Shown here: one piece after another, positions 44,285 to 52,935 of the stretch
How the letters are laid out: each line of letters starts with the position of its first letter
Numbering within the stretch: position 1 is the first letter of the stretch
From: Sulfuriferula plumbiphila
Lineage (GTDB): Bacteria; Pseudomonadota; Gammaproteobacteria; Burkholderiales; Sulfuriferulaceae
DNA: 64,000 nt
Direction of reading: 5' to 3'
Assembly (NCBI RefSeq): GCF_009938015.1
Contig: NZ_AP021884.1
Location: 1,165,501-1,229,500 of the forward strand
Notes under the pieces: generated by a model
Told to the model about the DNA's origin: nothing
Database searches by the model: none
Seen by the model: the letters and a program-made list of their open reading frames with translations, nothing else
Program-made: the position numbers and the translations under genes

Positions 44285-45499
44285 ATGCCTGAAATGAATG
44301 TCGTCGTGCGCGAGCCGCTGCTGGATGCGCAGCAGCGCATTATCGGATACGCGCTTGCCTGGCAACAGGCCGAGATTGATGCTTGCAGGTCAGCTGCAAT
44401 GAACCCCACAACGCTGGCTGGCCTGGTTGCCGCCGCAATCAATAATGAGCAGGCTGGCTGGCGCCTCGGTGATCATGTCTTGTTCCTGGAAGCCGCGCCA
44501 GCACTTCTTTTGGCCGATGTGCTCACAGCCCTGCCGGCCAACAACATTGTGCTTGTGATAAACGCGAGCGATTGTGCGGATGTCGGCACCGTAGCCGCGC
44601 TGCGGGCACTGCGTAAGCGGGGTTTTGGTATCTCACTGCGCTGGACGGGGTTGGCAGAACCGGACAAGGCGCTCTTTTCTCTGGTTACCCATATCGAGAT
44701 ATCTGTCAGCAAGACCGATTTCGCCGTGCAAGCCAAGCAATATGCCTTGATCAAACACCTGCCAGTGCACAAGGTGGCGCGGCACATCGCTGGCTGGCAT
44801 GACTACGACGCCTGCGTATCGCTTGGCTTTGATTTGCTGGCTGGCCCTTTCCATCTGATGCCCCGGCCAGATAGCGCGTCCAAAGGCTTGAACACCTCAC
44901 AAGTGTTGATTGTGGAGCTGCTGGAGATGGTCAGAAAGAACGCGGACGTGCGCCAGATCGAGCTTGTGCTGAAACGCGACCCCGTCGTTTCCTACAAATT
45001 ATTGCGCTTTATCAACTCGGCGGGATTCGGTCTTGGTTGTGAGATAGAGTCACTGCGTCACGCAGTTCAGGTACTTGGCTACACCCCGCTTTATCGCTGG
45101 CTATCATTGTTGCTGGCGACCGCCGGCACCAGCAAGACTGCTCAGCTGCTGATGCAGACAGCAATTATCCGTGGTCGGCTGGCTGAGCTGCTTGGCGATA
45201 CTTTTCTGCCCAAGGCCGAGACGGATAATCTCTTTGTCGCAGGTTTGTTTTCCCTGCTGGACCGGCTGCTAGGCATGTCGATGGGAGAGGTGCTGGACAA
45301 GATTCAGCTGCCCGAAGCGATGTCGCAGGCTTTACTGACCCGTGAAGGGATATATGGCGACTTTCTGGCCCTTGCCGAAGCCTGTGAACGGGGTACCGGT
45401 TGTGCAGGAAGGCTGGCTGCCTCTCTACAGATTGATGCCGCCCAGGTCAGCCAGAAACATCTGTCGGCACTCGCGTGGGCGCAAAATATGGACGTGTAA
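44285..45499 (+). CDS. Degenerate EAL-HDOD protein (YuxH-like)
   Basis: The 404-residue protein has an N-terminal EAL-like domain (about 5-190) that begins VVREPLLDAQQRIIGYALAW and lacks the EAL motif and catalytic acids. A C-terminal HDOD domain (about 195-395) follows with LKRDPVVSYKLLRFINSAGF and AGLFSLLDRLLGMSM. This is the YuxH-type arrangement, in which neither domain is expected to be catalytic. It is probably a c-di-GMP-linked protein-interaction module. It lies after cheZ and before a diguanylate cyclase gene. Confidence 0.88.
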   Translation: MPEMNVVVREPLLDAQQRIIGYALAWQQAEIDACRSAAMNPTTLAGLVAAAINNEQAGWRLGDHVLFLEAAPALLLADVLTALPANNIVLVINASDCADVGTVAALRALRKRGFGISLRWTGLAEPDKALFSLVTHIEISVSKTDFAVQAKQYALIKHLPVHKVARHIAGWHDYDACVSLGFDLLAGPFHLMPRPDSASKGLNTSQVLIVELLEMVRKNADVRQIELVLKRDPVVSYKLLRFINSAGFGLGCEIESLRHAVQVLGYTPLYRWLSLLLATAGTSKTAQLLMQTAIIRGRLAELLGDTFLPKAETDNLFVAGLFSLLDRLLGMSMGEVLDKIQLPEAMSQALLTREGIYGDFLALAEACERGTGCAGRLAASLQIDAAQVSQKHLSALAWAQNMDV

Positions 45500-45685
45500 T
45501 CAGGGCCAGCTCCACCACCAGTGGTCACGCTTGATGAATTTGTCATGCAATCCAGCGAGTGCAGGCTTGCTGGTTGGATAGCCAAACAATGGATTAATTG
45601 CCCAAAAAGTTACCAATATAAGGAATAATCAGGGAAAATTTTGGACGATTTCCAGTAATTCCAGGTGGCTCATGGAGTGCGGCGC
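45500..45685. other. AT-rich gap before diguanylate cyclase
   Basis: About 185 bp with no gene. The second half is AT-rich (near 45590-45660) and may hold a promoter for the GGDEF gene. No sigma-28 site was found. Confidence 0.4.
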
Positions 45686-46717
45686 ATGACAAAATATAAT
45701 ACTTCGCATCTACTTGAATCCGTAGTCAGGTTGACTTCACTGCGCGACCAGCATTCGCTGGAAATATGCCTGATCAAGACCTTGCAAGGGCTTATTCCAG
45801 CAAGTCAGATCATGTTGTTTGAAATATCCGGGGAATCCGGCAAGCAAATGCTCAGGCTGCTTGTTGATGCTGACTCCGCTCATCGAGGCCGTGTGCCGGA
45901 AGCAGAAAAGCACATCATTCCGCGTTGTGTCGAGGACGACCCCGACTTGATGCAATGCTTCACCACGGGACAACAACTTGTATCCACTGAGGATGATGGG
46001 AGCGGCGTGAGAGTGATCCATCCGATAGCCGGCGTGAACGGCATCGCCGGGTTTTTGACCGTCAGGAGTGGCGCTTTTGTGGAAAAAGACCAGGAAGTGG
46101 CGGCCAGCTTCTTGCATATTTATCAAAATTATCTGCAGCTGATCAATGATAGCGAGCACGATACCCTGACCGGCCTGTTGAACCGGAAAACCTTTGACGA
46201 GCGCATCATGGCGATCATGGCAGCGCACCGTGCCGGCCAGCGTCGCGCGGCGGATAATAAAGCAATGCAATGTTGTCTGGCCATCCTGGATATCGATCAC
46301 TTCAAGAAAGTAAATGACCAGTTCGGCCATCTATACGGCGATGAAGTGTTGCTGCTGTTTGCGCAAATCATGAGCCGCACCTTTCGCGATGACGATCAGC
46401 TTTTCCGCTACGGTGGGGAGGAGTTTGTGGTTGTCCTCAAAGAAGTCGATTTGACCACGGGGCTGGCCGTCCTGGAACGCTTCAGAAAGGCGGTAGAGGC
46501 CTATCATTTTCCCCAGGTAGGCAATATCACGGCCAGTGTCGGCGCGGTAACCATAAGTGAACAGGACTTGCCGACCACCATTATCGGGCAGGCGGACCAG
46601 GCGCTGTACTATGCAAAGGAAAACGGACGCAACCAGGTATGCGCCTATGAAAGGCTGCTGCAGGAAGGCAAGCTGACCGGCATGGTGCCTTCCCAGGGCG
46701 ACATCGAATTGTTTTAA
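45686..46717 (+). CDS. Diguanylate cyclase with N-terminal GAF-like domain
   Basis: The 343-residue protein has a GAF-like sensor (about 10-150) and a GGDEF domain with active-site GGEEF at 243-247 and inhibitory-site RxxD (RDDD, 234-237). Active synthesis of c-di-GMP is therefore likely. It ends SQGDIELF, the same tail as the CheZ-like protein and nearly that of CheD. The ATG at 45686 has GGAG upstream and is preferred to GTG 45665. The context suggests a motility-linked cyclase. Confidence 0.9.
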   Translation: MTKYNTSHLLESVVRLTSLRDQHSLEICLIKTLQGLIPASQIMLFEISGESGKQMLRLLVDADSAHRGRVPEAEKHIIPRCVEDDPDLMQCFTTGQQLVSTEDDGSGVRVIHPIAGVNGIAGFLTVRSGAFVEKDQEVAASFLHIYQNYLQLINDSEHDTLTGLLNRKTFDERIMAIMAAHRAGQRRAADNKAMQCCLAILDIDHFKKVNDQFGHLYGDEVLLLFAQIMSRTFRDDDQLFRYGGEEFVVVLKEVDLTTGLAVLERFRKAVEAYHFPQVGNITASVGAVTISEQDLPTTIIGQADQALYYAKENGRNQVCAYERLLQEGKLTGMVPSQGDIELF

Positions 46718-46733
46718 TCCGGACGGGGGCCGG

Positions 46734-47525
46734 TCAGCGCGTCCCGGATGCAACTGCCACCATCTGCCCGGCCATCTCGATGCCTTGCTGAAACAGGCGC
46801 TCCAGCGGGGTGGCCAGATAGGGCAGGGTGAGACCGATGACGACAAAGCCGACAGTCAGCGTGACCGGGAATCCGATACCGAACAGATTGAGCTGGGGTG
46901 CAGCGCGCGACAGTATGCCCAGCGCGATATTGGTGATGAGCAAAGCCGCTACCATGGGCAGTGATAGCTGGATACCTGCGCTGAAGATTATTCCTCCCCA
47001 GTCCGCAATCTGTCTGAACATCTGACCCCCCAGGGGTGAAGCAGAAATGGGCAGGGTGGAGAAGCTGTGTGCCAGCGCTGCCAGCAGCAGCAGGTGACCG
47101 TTAACAGCCAGAAAAGCCAGTGTTGCCAATAGCACCAGGAATTGGCTGATGGAGTTTGATTGCCCCTGCGATTGCGGGTCGAAAAAGCTTGCAAAGCTCA
47201 GACCCATGGTCATGCCGGTGATTGTCCCGGCCATTTCCACCGCGGCAAAGATGATGCGCATCGCGAAACCCATGCCGAGACCGATAATGAGCTGCTGCAC
47301 CAGAATCAGCAGGCCCGGGAGGGACATCGGATCAGTGGCGGGCAACGCCGGGAGGGTCGGTGCCACGATCAGCGCGAGCATGACGCCGAGACCGATTTTG
47401 ATCTGCACCGGCACACTGGTATTGCCAAACACAGGGGCCACGGCAATCAGCCCGAGAATTCGGGTAAGCGGCCACAGCAGTGCGGCAATCCAGGTATTCA
47501 GCTCGGCGCTGGTAAGGGTAATCAT
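46734..47525 (-). CDS. fliR: Flagellar export gate protein FliR
   Basis: The 263-residue protein has about five to six hydrophobic helices and family features such as WPLTRILGLIAVAPVFGNTS, VPVQIKIGLG and the FFDPQSQGQSNSISQF loop. FliR belongs to the FliPQR core of the export gate. It is the last gene of fliLMNOPQR, 44 bp after fliQ, and converges on the diguanylate cyclase gene. No clear RBS precedes the ATG. Confidence 0.96.
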   Translation of the reverse strand: MITLTSAELNTWIAALLWPLTRILGLIAVAPVFGNTSVPVQIKIGLGVMLALIVAPTLPALPATDPMSLPGLLILVQQLIIGLGMGFAMRIIFAAVEMAGTITGMTMGLSFASFFDPQSQGQSNSISQFLVLLATLAFLAVNGHLLLLAALAHSFSTLPISASPLGGQMFRQIADWGGIIFSAGIQLSLPMVAALLITNIALGILSRAAPQLNLFGIGFPVTLTVGFVVIGLTLPYLATPLERLFQQGIEMAGQMVAVASGTR

Positions 47526-47569
47526 TGGAGCAAGAATCAGCCTGGAAAAAAGCCTTTAACAACGAATAT

Positions 47570-47839
47570 CTAGCCCGCCAGGGCTGGTATGCTGGTGAAT
47601 ATTTCGCGCATGTAATCGAGCATGACGGACAGCATCCACGGCCCCGCCACCACCAGGGCCACGAAAATGCCCACCAGTTTGGGAATGAACGACAGGGTCA
47701 TTTCGTTGATCTGCGTCGCTGCCTGGAAAATGCTCACGATCAGACCGATGATCAGTGCCACCAGCAGCATGGGGGCGGCTACCATCAGGGTGACTTCCAC
47801 GGCGCGGTGGCCAAGGGTCATGACGCTTTCCGGGGTCAT
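47570..47839 (-). CDS. fliQ: Flagellar export gate protein FliQ
   Basis: The 89-residue protein has two transmembrane helices and the family start TPESVMTLGHRAVEVTLMVA, followed by VSIFQAATQINEMTLSFIPK. It is the small FliPQR subunit. The ATG at 47839 has GAGGAAAG upstream. It sits 10 bp after fliP. Confidence 0.96.
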   Translation of the reverse strand: MTPESVMTLGHRAVEVTLMVAAPMLLVALIIGLIVSIFQAATQINEMTLSFIPKLVGIFVALVVAGPWMLSVMLDYMREIFTSIPALAG

Positions 47840-47849
47840 AATACTTTCC

Positions 47850-48653
47850 TCAGTAAAAACTTTGGGCGAGTGAGCCGAGCAGCAGCTGCCAGCCATCCAC
47901 CAGGACGAACAGCATCAGCTTGAACGGGAGTGCGACAATCGCGGGCGACACCATCATCATGCCCATGGACATGAGCACGCTGGCCACCACCATGTCGATG
48001 ATCAGGAACGGGATGAAGATGGCGAAGCCAATCTGGAAAGCGGTTTTCAATTCGCTGGTGATGAAAGCGGGGATGAGCACGCGCAGCGGCACGTCTTCCG
48101 GCCCCTGCAAAGCCGGGCCATTGGAAAGTTTCACGAACAATGCCAGATCAGCCTGACGGGTCTGCTTCAGCATGAAAGTTTTCAGAGGTGCAACGCCTTT
48201 GTCCAGCGCCTGGGTCATGGAGATTTTGTTCTCCGACAATGGCTGGTAAGCATCCACGTAAATCTTGTCAAAAACCGGGCTCATCACGAACAGGGTGAGA
48301 AACAGCGCCAGGCCGATCATCACCTGGTTGGGTGGCGCCGACTGTGTGCCCAGTGCCTGGCGCAGCAAAGACAGTACAATGATGATGCGCGTGAAGCTGG
48401 TCATCATCAGCAGGGCGGCCGGCAGGAAAGAAAGCGCTGTCAGCAGCAGCAGGGTTTGCAGGCTCAGCGTGTAGGCCTGTCCGCCCCCGGGGGTGGGGGT
48501 GCTGGTGAATGCCTGCAGGCCAGCCGGCTCTGCTGCGGCCAGCATGGGTACGCCCAGCAAGGCCAGTGGCAGCAGGAATCTCAGCACCCGCAAGGCTGTT
48601 CTGGCCAGATGTTGCAAAGCATTGTTGCGGGCACCCGGGCAGTTAATGGGCAT
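47850..48653 (-). CDS. fliP: Flagellar export gate protein FliP
   Basis: The 267-residue protein has a signal-sequence-like N-terminus ([19 protein letters not shown]), then [57 protein letters not shown] and later [20 protein letters not shown]. It forms the pentameric ring of the export gate. The ATG at 48653 overlaps fliO by 11 bp. Longer frames would run deep into fliO. Confidence 0.96.
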   Translation of the reverse strand: MPINCPGARNNALQHLARTALRVLRFLLPLALLGVPMLAAAEPAGLQAFTSTPTPGGGQAYTLSLQTLLLLTALSFLPAALLMMTSFTRIIIVLSLLRQALGTQSAPPNQVMIGLALFLTLFVMSPVFDKIYVDAYQPLSENKISMTQALDKGVAPLKTFMLKQTRQADLALFVKLSNGPALQGPEDVPLRVLIPAFITSELKTAFQIGFAIFIPFLIIDMVVASVLMSMGMMMVSPAIVALPFKLMLFVLVDGWQLLLGSLAQSFY

Positions 48654-49056
48654 TGCGTTTTTCCACAGTCTGTTTGAGCCAGGTGGAAAAGTTTTTCGCG
48701 ACAGGTGCCGCCATGGGTGCGGCATGCTCCTGGCGTGGCATGGTTGCGAGTGCATTGACGCGTCCGGGAGCCACGCCAACGACGATCCACTGATCCGCCG
48801 CCTCGATGATGAGCACCCGCTCGCGCCCGCCCACGCTGACGCCGCCAACGATCCTGATGGCAGCATCGCCAGCCGCCCGCGTTGCGCCGAAGCGCTTGAG
48901 CGTCCAGGCCAGGGCGGCCATCAATCCGAGTACCAGAATCAGTCCCAGCAATACCTGGAACAGACCGCCAGTCGAGGCCGCATCGGGTTGCACGGCGGCG
49001 CTGGCGGTGGAGGAGAACCACAGCCATGCGGCCGGAATGACGGCGATGTGTTTCAT
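48643..49056 (-). CDS. fliO: Flagellar export assembly protein FliO
   Basis: The 137-residue protein has an N-terminal signal-like segment, a transmembrane helix ([20 protein letters not shown]) and a short cytoplasmic domain with [20 protein letters not shown]. FliO helps assemble FliP. Its start overlaps the fliN stop by 4 bp (ATGA) and its end overlaps fliP by 11 bp. Confidence 0.93.
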   Translation of the reverse strand: MKHIAVIPAAWLWFSSTASAAVQPDAASTGGLFQVLLGLILVLGLMAALAWTLKRFGATRAAGDAAIRIVGGVSVGGRERVLIIEAADQWIVVGVAPGRVNALATMPRQEHAAPMAAPVAKNFSTWLKQTVEKRNAH

Positions 49057-49520
49057 TTGTTGAGTTTGCGAATGCGCTCAGCCGGCGTGATGATGTCGGT
49101 CAGGCGGATGCCGAATTTGTCGTTCACCACCACCACTTCACCCTGTGCGATCAGGCAGCCGTTGACGAGCACGTCCATCGGTTCTCCGGCGAGACCGTCA
49201 AGCTCGACCACTGAACCTTGCGCCAGTTGCAGCAGGTTTTTAATTGCAATCTTGGTGCGTCCCAGCTCTACTGTGAGCTGCACTGGAATATCGAGAATGA
49301 AGTCGATGTCGTTGTGGGTTTCGCCCTTGGTGCCTTTGCTGGCAAATTCCTTAAAAATGGTCGGACTCGCAGCCTGAGGCTGCAATGTGGCTGCTTCTGT
49401 TTCGGCCACGGCCTGTTCGGCCATGGCGGCACCCCAATCGTCTTCGGCAATTGTCTGGGTATCTGCATTTTGCGAGTTGGGCGGCACGCCGCCCATCCCT
49501 GCTTGCTCCATTTCAGCCAT
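49053..49520 (-). CDS. fliN: Flagellar motor switch protein FliN
   Basis: The 155-residue protein has a disordered N-terminus and the C-terminal SpoA domain with DFILDIPVQLTVELGRTKIA, QGSVVELDGLAGEPMDVLVN and EVVVVNDKFGIRLTDI. It forms the bottom of the C-ring. The ATG at 49520 has AGGAGAACAAC directly upstream and overlaps fliM by 8 bp. Confidence 0.96.
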   Translation of the reverse strand: MAEMEQAGMGGVPPNSQNADTQTIAEDDWGAAMAEQAVAETEAATLQPQAASPTIFKEFASKGTKGETHNDIDFILDIPVQLTVELGRTKIAIKNLLQLAQGSVVELDGLAGEPMDVLVNGCLIAQGEVVVVNDKFGIRLTDIITPAERIRKLNK

Positions 49521-50514
49521 GTTGTTCTCCTTGAATGGATTCATTGGGGCTCTGGGTCAGAAGCTTCTCGACACGTAACGCATACTGGCCATTGAGTATG
49601 CCGTAACTGCAATCCATCACCGGAACGCCGTCGACTTTCGCGGTTACGGTTTCCGGGATGGCGAAAGGAATCACGTCGCCCACCTGCATGTTCAGAATGT
49701 CGCCCAGCGTCACCCTCGAGGTGCCCAGGTCAGTGACGATCTCGACTTCCGCGCTTTGAATCTGTTGCGTCATCAGGCGCGTCCAGCGTTTGTCTACCTC
49801 CATCGTCTCGCCCTGCAAGCTGCTGGTGAGGATGTCGCGGATGGGCTCGATCATCGAGTAGGGTGTGCAAAAATGCATCTCGCCGCTGGCAGAACCAAGC
49901 TCTACCGTGAAGGTGGTTGCCACCACCACTTCGTTGGGGGTGGCGATATTGGCAAACTGGGTATTCATTTCCGAGCGGATGAATTCGAATTCAACCGGAT
50001 ACACAAACTCCCAGGATTTCGCATAAGTTTCAAAAACGATATCCAGGATGCGCTGGATGATGCGCTGCTCTGTCTGGGTAAAATCCCGGCCCTCGACACG
50101 CGTGTGAAAACGTCCATCACCGCCAAAAAGATTGTCTACCAGCAGAAACACCAGGCCCGGATCAAACACCATCAAGGCAGTACCGCGCAATGGTTTCATC
50201 TGCACCAGATTAAGGTTGGTGGGCACCATCAGGTTGCGGATGAATTCGCTGTACTTGGAAACGCGTACCGGACCCACCGACACTTCGGCGCTGCGCCGCA
50301 GGAAGCCGAACAGGCCGATCCGGAACAGCCGGGCAAAGCGCTCGTTGATGATTTCGAGCGTCGGCATCCTGCCGCGCACGATACGTTCCTGGGTGGCCAG
50401 GTTGTAGGGACGCACTGCCGAAGTGTCTACCGGTACCTGGACCTCATCCGGCTCGCCGGTGACGCCCTTGAGCAGGGCATCCACCTCTTCCTGGGAAAGA
50501 AAGCTGTCCGACAT
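49513..50514 (-). CDS. fliM: Flagellar motor switch protein FliM
   Basis: The 333-residue protein begins with the CheY-P binding peptide SFLSQEEVDALLKG. It continues with the middle domain (RFARLFRIGLFGFLRRSAEV) and ends with a SpoA domain (ILNMQVGDVIPFAIPETVTA). It is the C-ring protein contacted by CheY. It overlaps fliN and follows fliL by 4 bp. Confidence 0.97.
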   Translation of the reverse strand: MSDSFLSQEEVDALLKGVTGEPDEVQVPVDTSAVRPYNLATQERIVRGRMPTLEIINERFARLFRIGLFGFLRRSAEVSVGPVRVSKYSEFIRNLMVPTNLNLVQMKPLRGTALMVFDPGLVFLLVDNLFGGDGRFHTRVEGRDFTQTEQRIIQRILDIVFETYAKSWEFVYPVEFEFIRSEMNTQFANIATPNEVVVATTFTVELGSASGEMHFCTPYSMIEPIRDILTSSLQGETMEVDKRWTRLMTQQIQSAEVEIVTDLGTSRVTLGDILNMQVGDVIPFAIPETVTAKVDGVPVMDCSYGILNGQYALRVEKLLTQSPNESIQGEQHG

Positions 50515-50518
50515 GGTG

Positions 50519-51013
50519 CTACTGGATCACGAACGATGTGAAGAACACGCCGGTAACACTCTGTGATGCGGCTTTGGGTTCGAAGGGTTTGTTGGCCTGT
50601 GCGATGATTTCCCGGGCAAGTTTATTCTTGCCTTCCGGGGTCAGGATTTCCGCTGCTTTCTGGCTGGAAAGCAGCATCAGCAGGCGGCTGCGCACTTGTG
50701 GCATATGCAGTTTGATGAGCTCCACCTGGGCATCATCCTTTACCTGCAGGGTAAAGGCAGTCTGCAGAAATTTGTCGGAGTCTTCCGACTGCAGGTTGAC
50801 GGTGAACGGCTCCATGTTGATGAACACCGGCGGTTTGGGCAGCTCGGCATTGGCCCGGGAATGGGCGCTTTGCGGCTGGATGAAATACCAGCCAGCGGTG
50901 CCTGCGCCGCCCAGCACGAGCACGGCGACGCCCAGTATCAGGAACAGCGGTTTTTTCGATTTGACCGCGGGAACTTGGGCTTTTGGCTCGGGTTTGGGTG
51001 GCGCTTTTGCCAT
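50519..51013 (-). CDS. fliL: Flagellar stator-supporting protein FliL
   Basis: The 164-residue protein has one N-terminal transmembrane helix (PLFLILGVAVLVLGGAGTAG) and a periplasmic domain with PVFINMEPFTVNLQSEDSDK, ending GVFFTSFVIQ. FliL rings surround stator units. It is the first gene of fliLMNOPQR, downstream of a long repeat, so that operon may have its own promoter there. Confidence 0.94.
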   Translation of the reverse strand: MAKAPPKPEPKAQVPAVKSKKPLFLILGVAVLVLGGAGTAGWYFIQPQSAHSRANAELPKPPVFINMEPFTVNLQSEDSDKFLQTAFTLQVKDDAQVELIKLHMPQVRSRLLMLLSSQKAAEILTPEGKNKLAREIIAQANKPFEPKAASQSVTGVFFTSFVIQ

Positions 51014-51322
51014 TTTTATTCCTCTAGTCCTGCATGAATATATCGGGTGTGTTCATTATTGAGAAAAAATGCAAATCTGGATGCGGGGAAAAGAGGGGGG
51101 AAGTGGGCGTATATCCGTGTCTTTGGCTTTCTTGGCGCCTGGATTCAACTAAAACACGGCTTTTGAAGCACGGATCACGGGGAACACAAAGAAGGCAAAA
51201 AGCAAAAATGGAAAGGTAAAAATCAAGCCCAGGGAAGTGTCTTGGATTTCGCCTTCCCCAGTGTTCCCCGTGCGCTCCGTAATGGTTAACTGCTTTTCCG
51301 GGGTTCAATGCCTTCCTGCGCG
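51014..51322. other. Gap between fliK and fliL
   Basis: About 310 bp, mostly taken by repeat copy H (51146-51309). The AT-rich 51035-51085 segment just upstream of fliL could hold its promoter on the minus strand, but no clear box pair was found. Confidence 0.5.
51146..51309. repeat. Intergenic repeat copy H (core type 1)
   Basis: The left arm is CACGGATCACGGGGAACACA, the core GAAGGCAAAAAGCAAAAATG...CAAGCCCAGGGAAGTGTCTT, GGATTTCGCCTTCCCC, and the right arm GTGTTCCCCGTGCGCTCCGT followed by GGTTAACTGCTTTTCC. It is the most complete type 1 copy, with core shared with A and G. Confidence 0.85.
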
Positions 51323-52453
51323 TTACGCGAAGGTATCGACCATGCCCAGGCCCGTCATCCGTATCTGACTGTGTCCAACCCGGGTGGCACTGTCTATTGT
51401 GCCGTCTGCTTCGCGCAAACCCGGAGACGCATGCCGAGACGATCCGCCGGAGGCATCGTGCTGGTTGGGGGTGCCCGCGCTCACCGTGCTTTGGCCTAAC
51501 TGGATGCCTGCGTCGCCCATCATTTCGCGCAGTTTTGGCAGGGCGGCTTCGAGTGCCTGACGCACTTCGGGTTGTGCCGAAATGAAAGTCGCATTGGCCT
51601 GATCGTTGGATACGTGCAACACCACTTGCAGCGGCCCGAGGTCGGGCGGATTGAGGGTCAGTGACGCGCTCTGCTGGGCGCCCCCCGCCATCCAGACGAT
51701 TTTTTGGCCGAGTGCCTGATCCCATGCCGCTGTCCCCACACTTGGCGTCAATTTTTCGCTGGGATGTCCGGCTGCCGCCTGCGCAATATTGAGAGAAGCT
51801 TGCTGTAACGGTGACAGTGCTGCAGGTGCAGTACCCAGCGGAATATCCTGTATTTTGGCCGCGTCGAGTTTTATTGCAGCCTGACCGAGTGCCGGCTTTA
51901 ATTCACCCGCCTGTTTGATCAGCGAAGTGAAAGCAGGCTCCGGCTTGAGGGATGCCGTTTTTTCAGACGAGCCATCCGGCTGCACGGCGATCTGGGATTT
52001 CTGCGCCCCGGAACGGGCAGACAACACGCCTTTGCCGATGCCAACGGCAGGAGCGGTGCCCAGTACAGGAGAGGATGTGCCGGGTTCAGCCGATTTTGTT
52101 GCTGCCTGGTTGAGATTGGCCACCAGCGCCAGTAATTCAGCCGATGCGGAAGGTGCGGCATTACTGTCCGTGCCGTTCTTGCTGTCTTTGAGCTGAGCGT
52201 CGGCTGCTTCTGCCGGTTTTGCCTCCTTGGCGCTTGAATTCCCGGTTGGGGGTGCGGTCTGCTGATCCTGACGATTTCCGCTGTCGGCTCCCTTATCCGG
52301 AGTTTTGTCAGCCGTGGCGGAATTTTGACGGCTCGTTATCTCGCCCGACAGCACCTGGTTGAACGGTACTTCCGCTGGCGTGGCATTCGCCTGCTTGTCC
52401 ATAGGGGCCGGGCTGGACTGGGCTTGCACGGAATTTGTCGGGGTCATGGTCAT
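51323..52453 (-). CDS. fliK: Hook-length control protein FliK
   Basis: The 376-residue protein has a long, low-complexity ruler region rich in S, T, A, Q and P and a C-terminal Flg_hook domain with SLTLNPPDLGPLQVVLHVSN, DQANATFISAQPEVRQALEA and ALPKLREMMGDAGIQLGQ. It measures the hook and triggers FlhB switching. It follows fliJ by 6 bp. A second FliK-type protein is encoded at 59640-60626. Confidence 0.92.
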   Translation of the reverse strand: MTMTPTNSVQAQSSPAPMDKQANATPAEVPFNQVLSGEITSRQNSATADKTPDKGADSGNRQDQQTAPPTGNSSAKEAKPAEAADAQLKDSKNGTDSNAAPSASAELLALVANLNQAATKSAEPGTSSPVLGTAPAVGIGKGVLSARSGAQKSQIAVQPDGSSEKTASLKPEPAFTSLIKQAGELKPALGQAAIKLDAAKIQDIPLGTAPAALSPLQQASLNIAQAAAGHPSEKLTPSVGTAAWDQALGQKIVWMAGGAQQSASLTLNPPDLGPLQVVLHVSNDQANATFISAQPEVRQALEAALPKLREMMGDAGIQLGQSTVSAGTPNQHDASGGSSRHASPGLREADGTIDSATRVGHSQIRMTGLGMVDTFA

Positions 52454-52459
52454 CGTGGC

Positions 52460-52900
52460 TTACCGTTTGTAAAGTGTTTGCCGGGTGGCATGTTCGTCCG
52501 TGAGTTTCTGGTCGCGCCGTGTTTCGTGCTGCCGGGCCTGCTTTTTGGCACGCGTTGCCAGCGTACCGAATGACATGCGCTTGCGTTCATTTTCCTGCCA
52601 GACCCTGCGTGCCGCGTCGACCAGCTTTTGTGCCTCACGTACCACTTCGCGCTGCCCGGCGATGGCATTGTCGAGCTTTTCCAGAAACACGCGGAAGTTG
52701 AGGTATCCCGTCGCTGTCAGCCCCGAAGCCAGGTCAGCCTGGCAGCGGGCGGCGTAATCGTCGCGGTATTGCAGCAGCAGCGAGAGCTTCTGCCCGGTTT
52801 CCTCGCTGGCACGAAGCGCCGCACCAAGCCGCTTGGCGGCCTCATCGGCGTCTTTCGTCGCCAGCTCAATGAGGGTGTGGATTGCGGAATGGGTAGTCAT
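52460..52900 (-). CDS. fliJ: Flagellar export protein FliJ
   Basis: The 146-residue protein is a long helical hairpin with many charged residues, for example QKLSLLLQYRDDYAARCQAD and FRVFLEKLDNAIAGQREVV. FliJ is the stalk of the FliI ATPase and activates the export gate. It lies between fliI and fliK as usual. Confidence 0.93.
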   Translation of the reverse strand: MTTHSAIHTLIELATKDADEAAKRLGAALRASEETGQKLSLLLQYRDDYAARCQADLASGLTATGYLNFRVFLEKLDNAIAGQREVVREAQKLVDAARRVWQENERKRMSFGTLATRAKKQARQHETRRDQKLTDEHATRQTLYKR

Positions 52901-52935
52901 GGTGGTTGATTATATTTTTGACGGTATTCAGTCAA

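Noticed and set aside
51014-51085. Sigma-28 promoter before fliL
   Set aside because: A CCCGATAT-like -10 exists on the minus strand, but the nearest -35-like sequence is far too close (about 7 bp).
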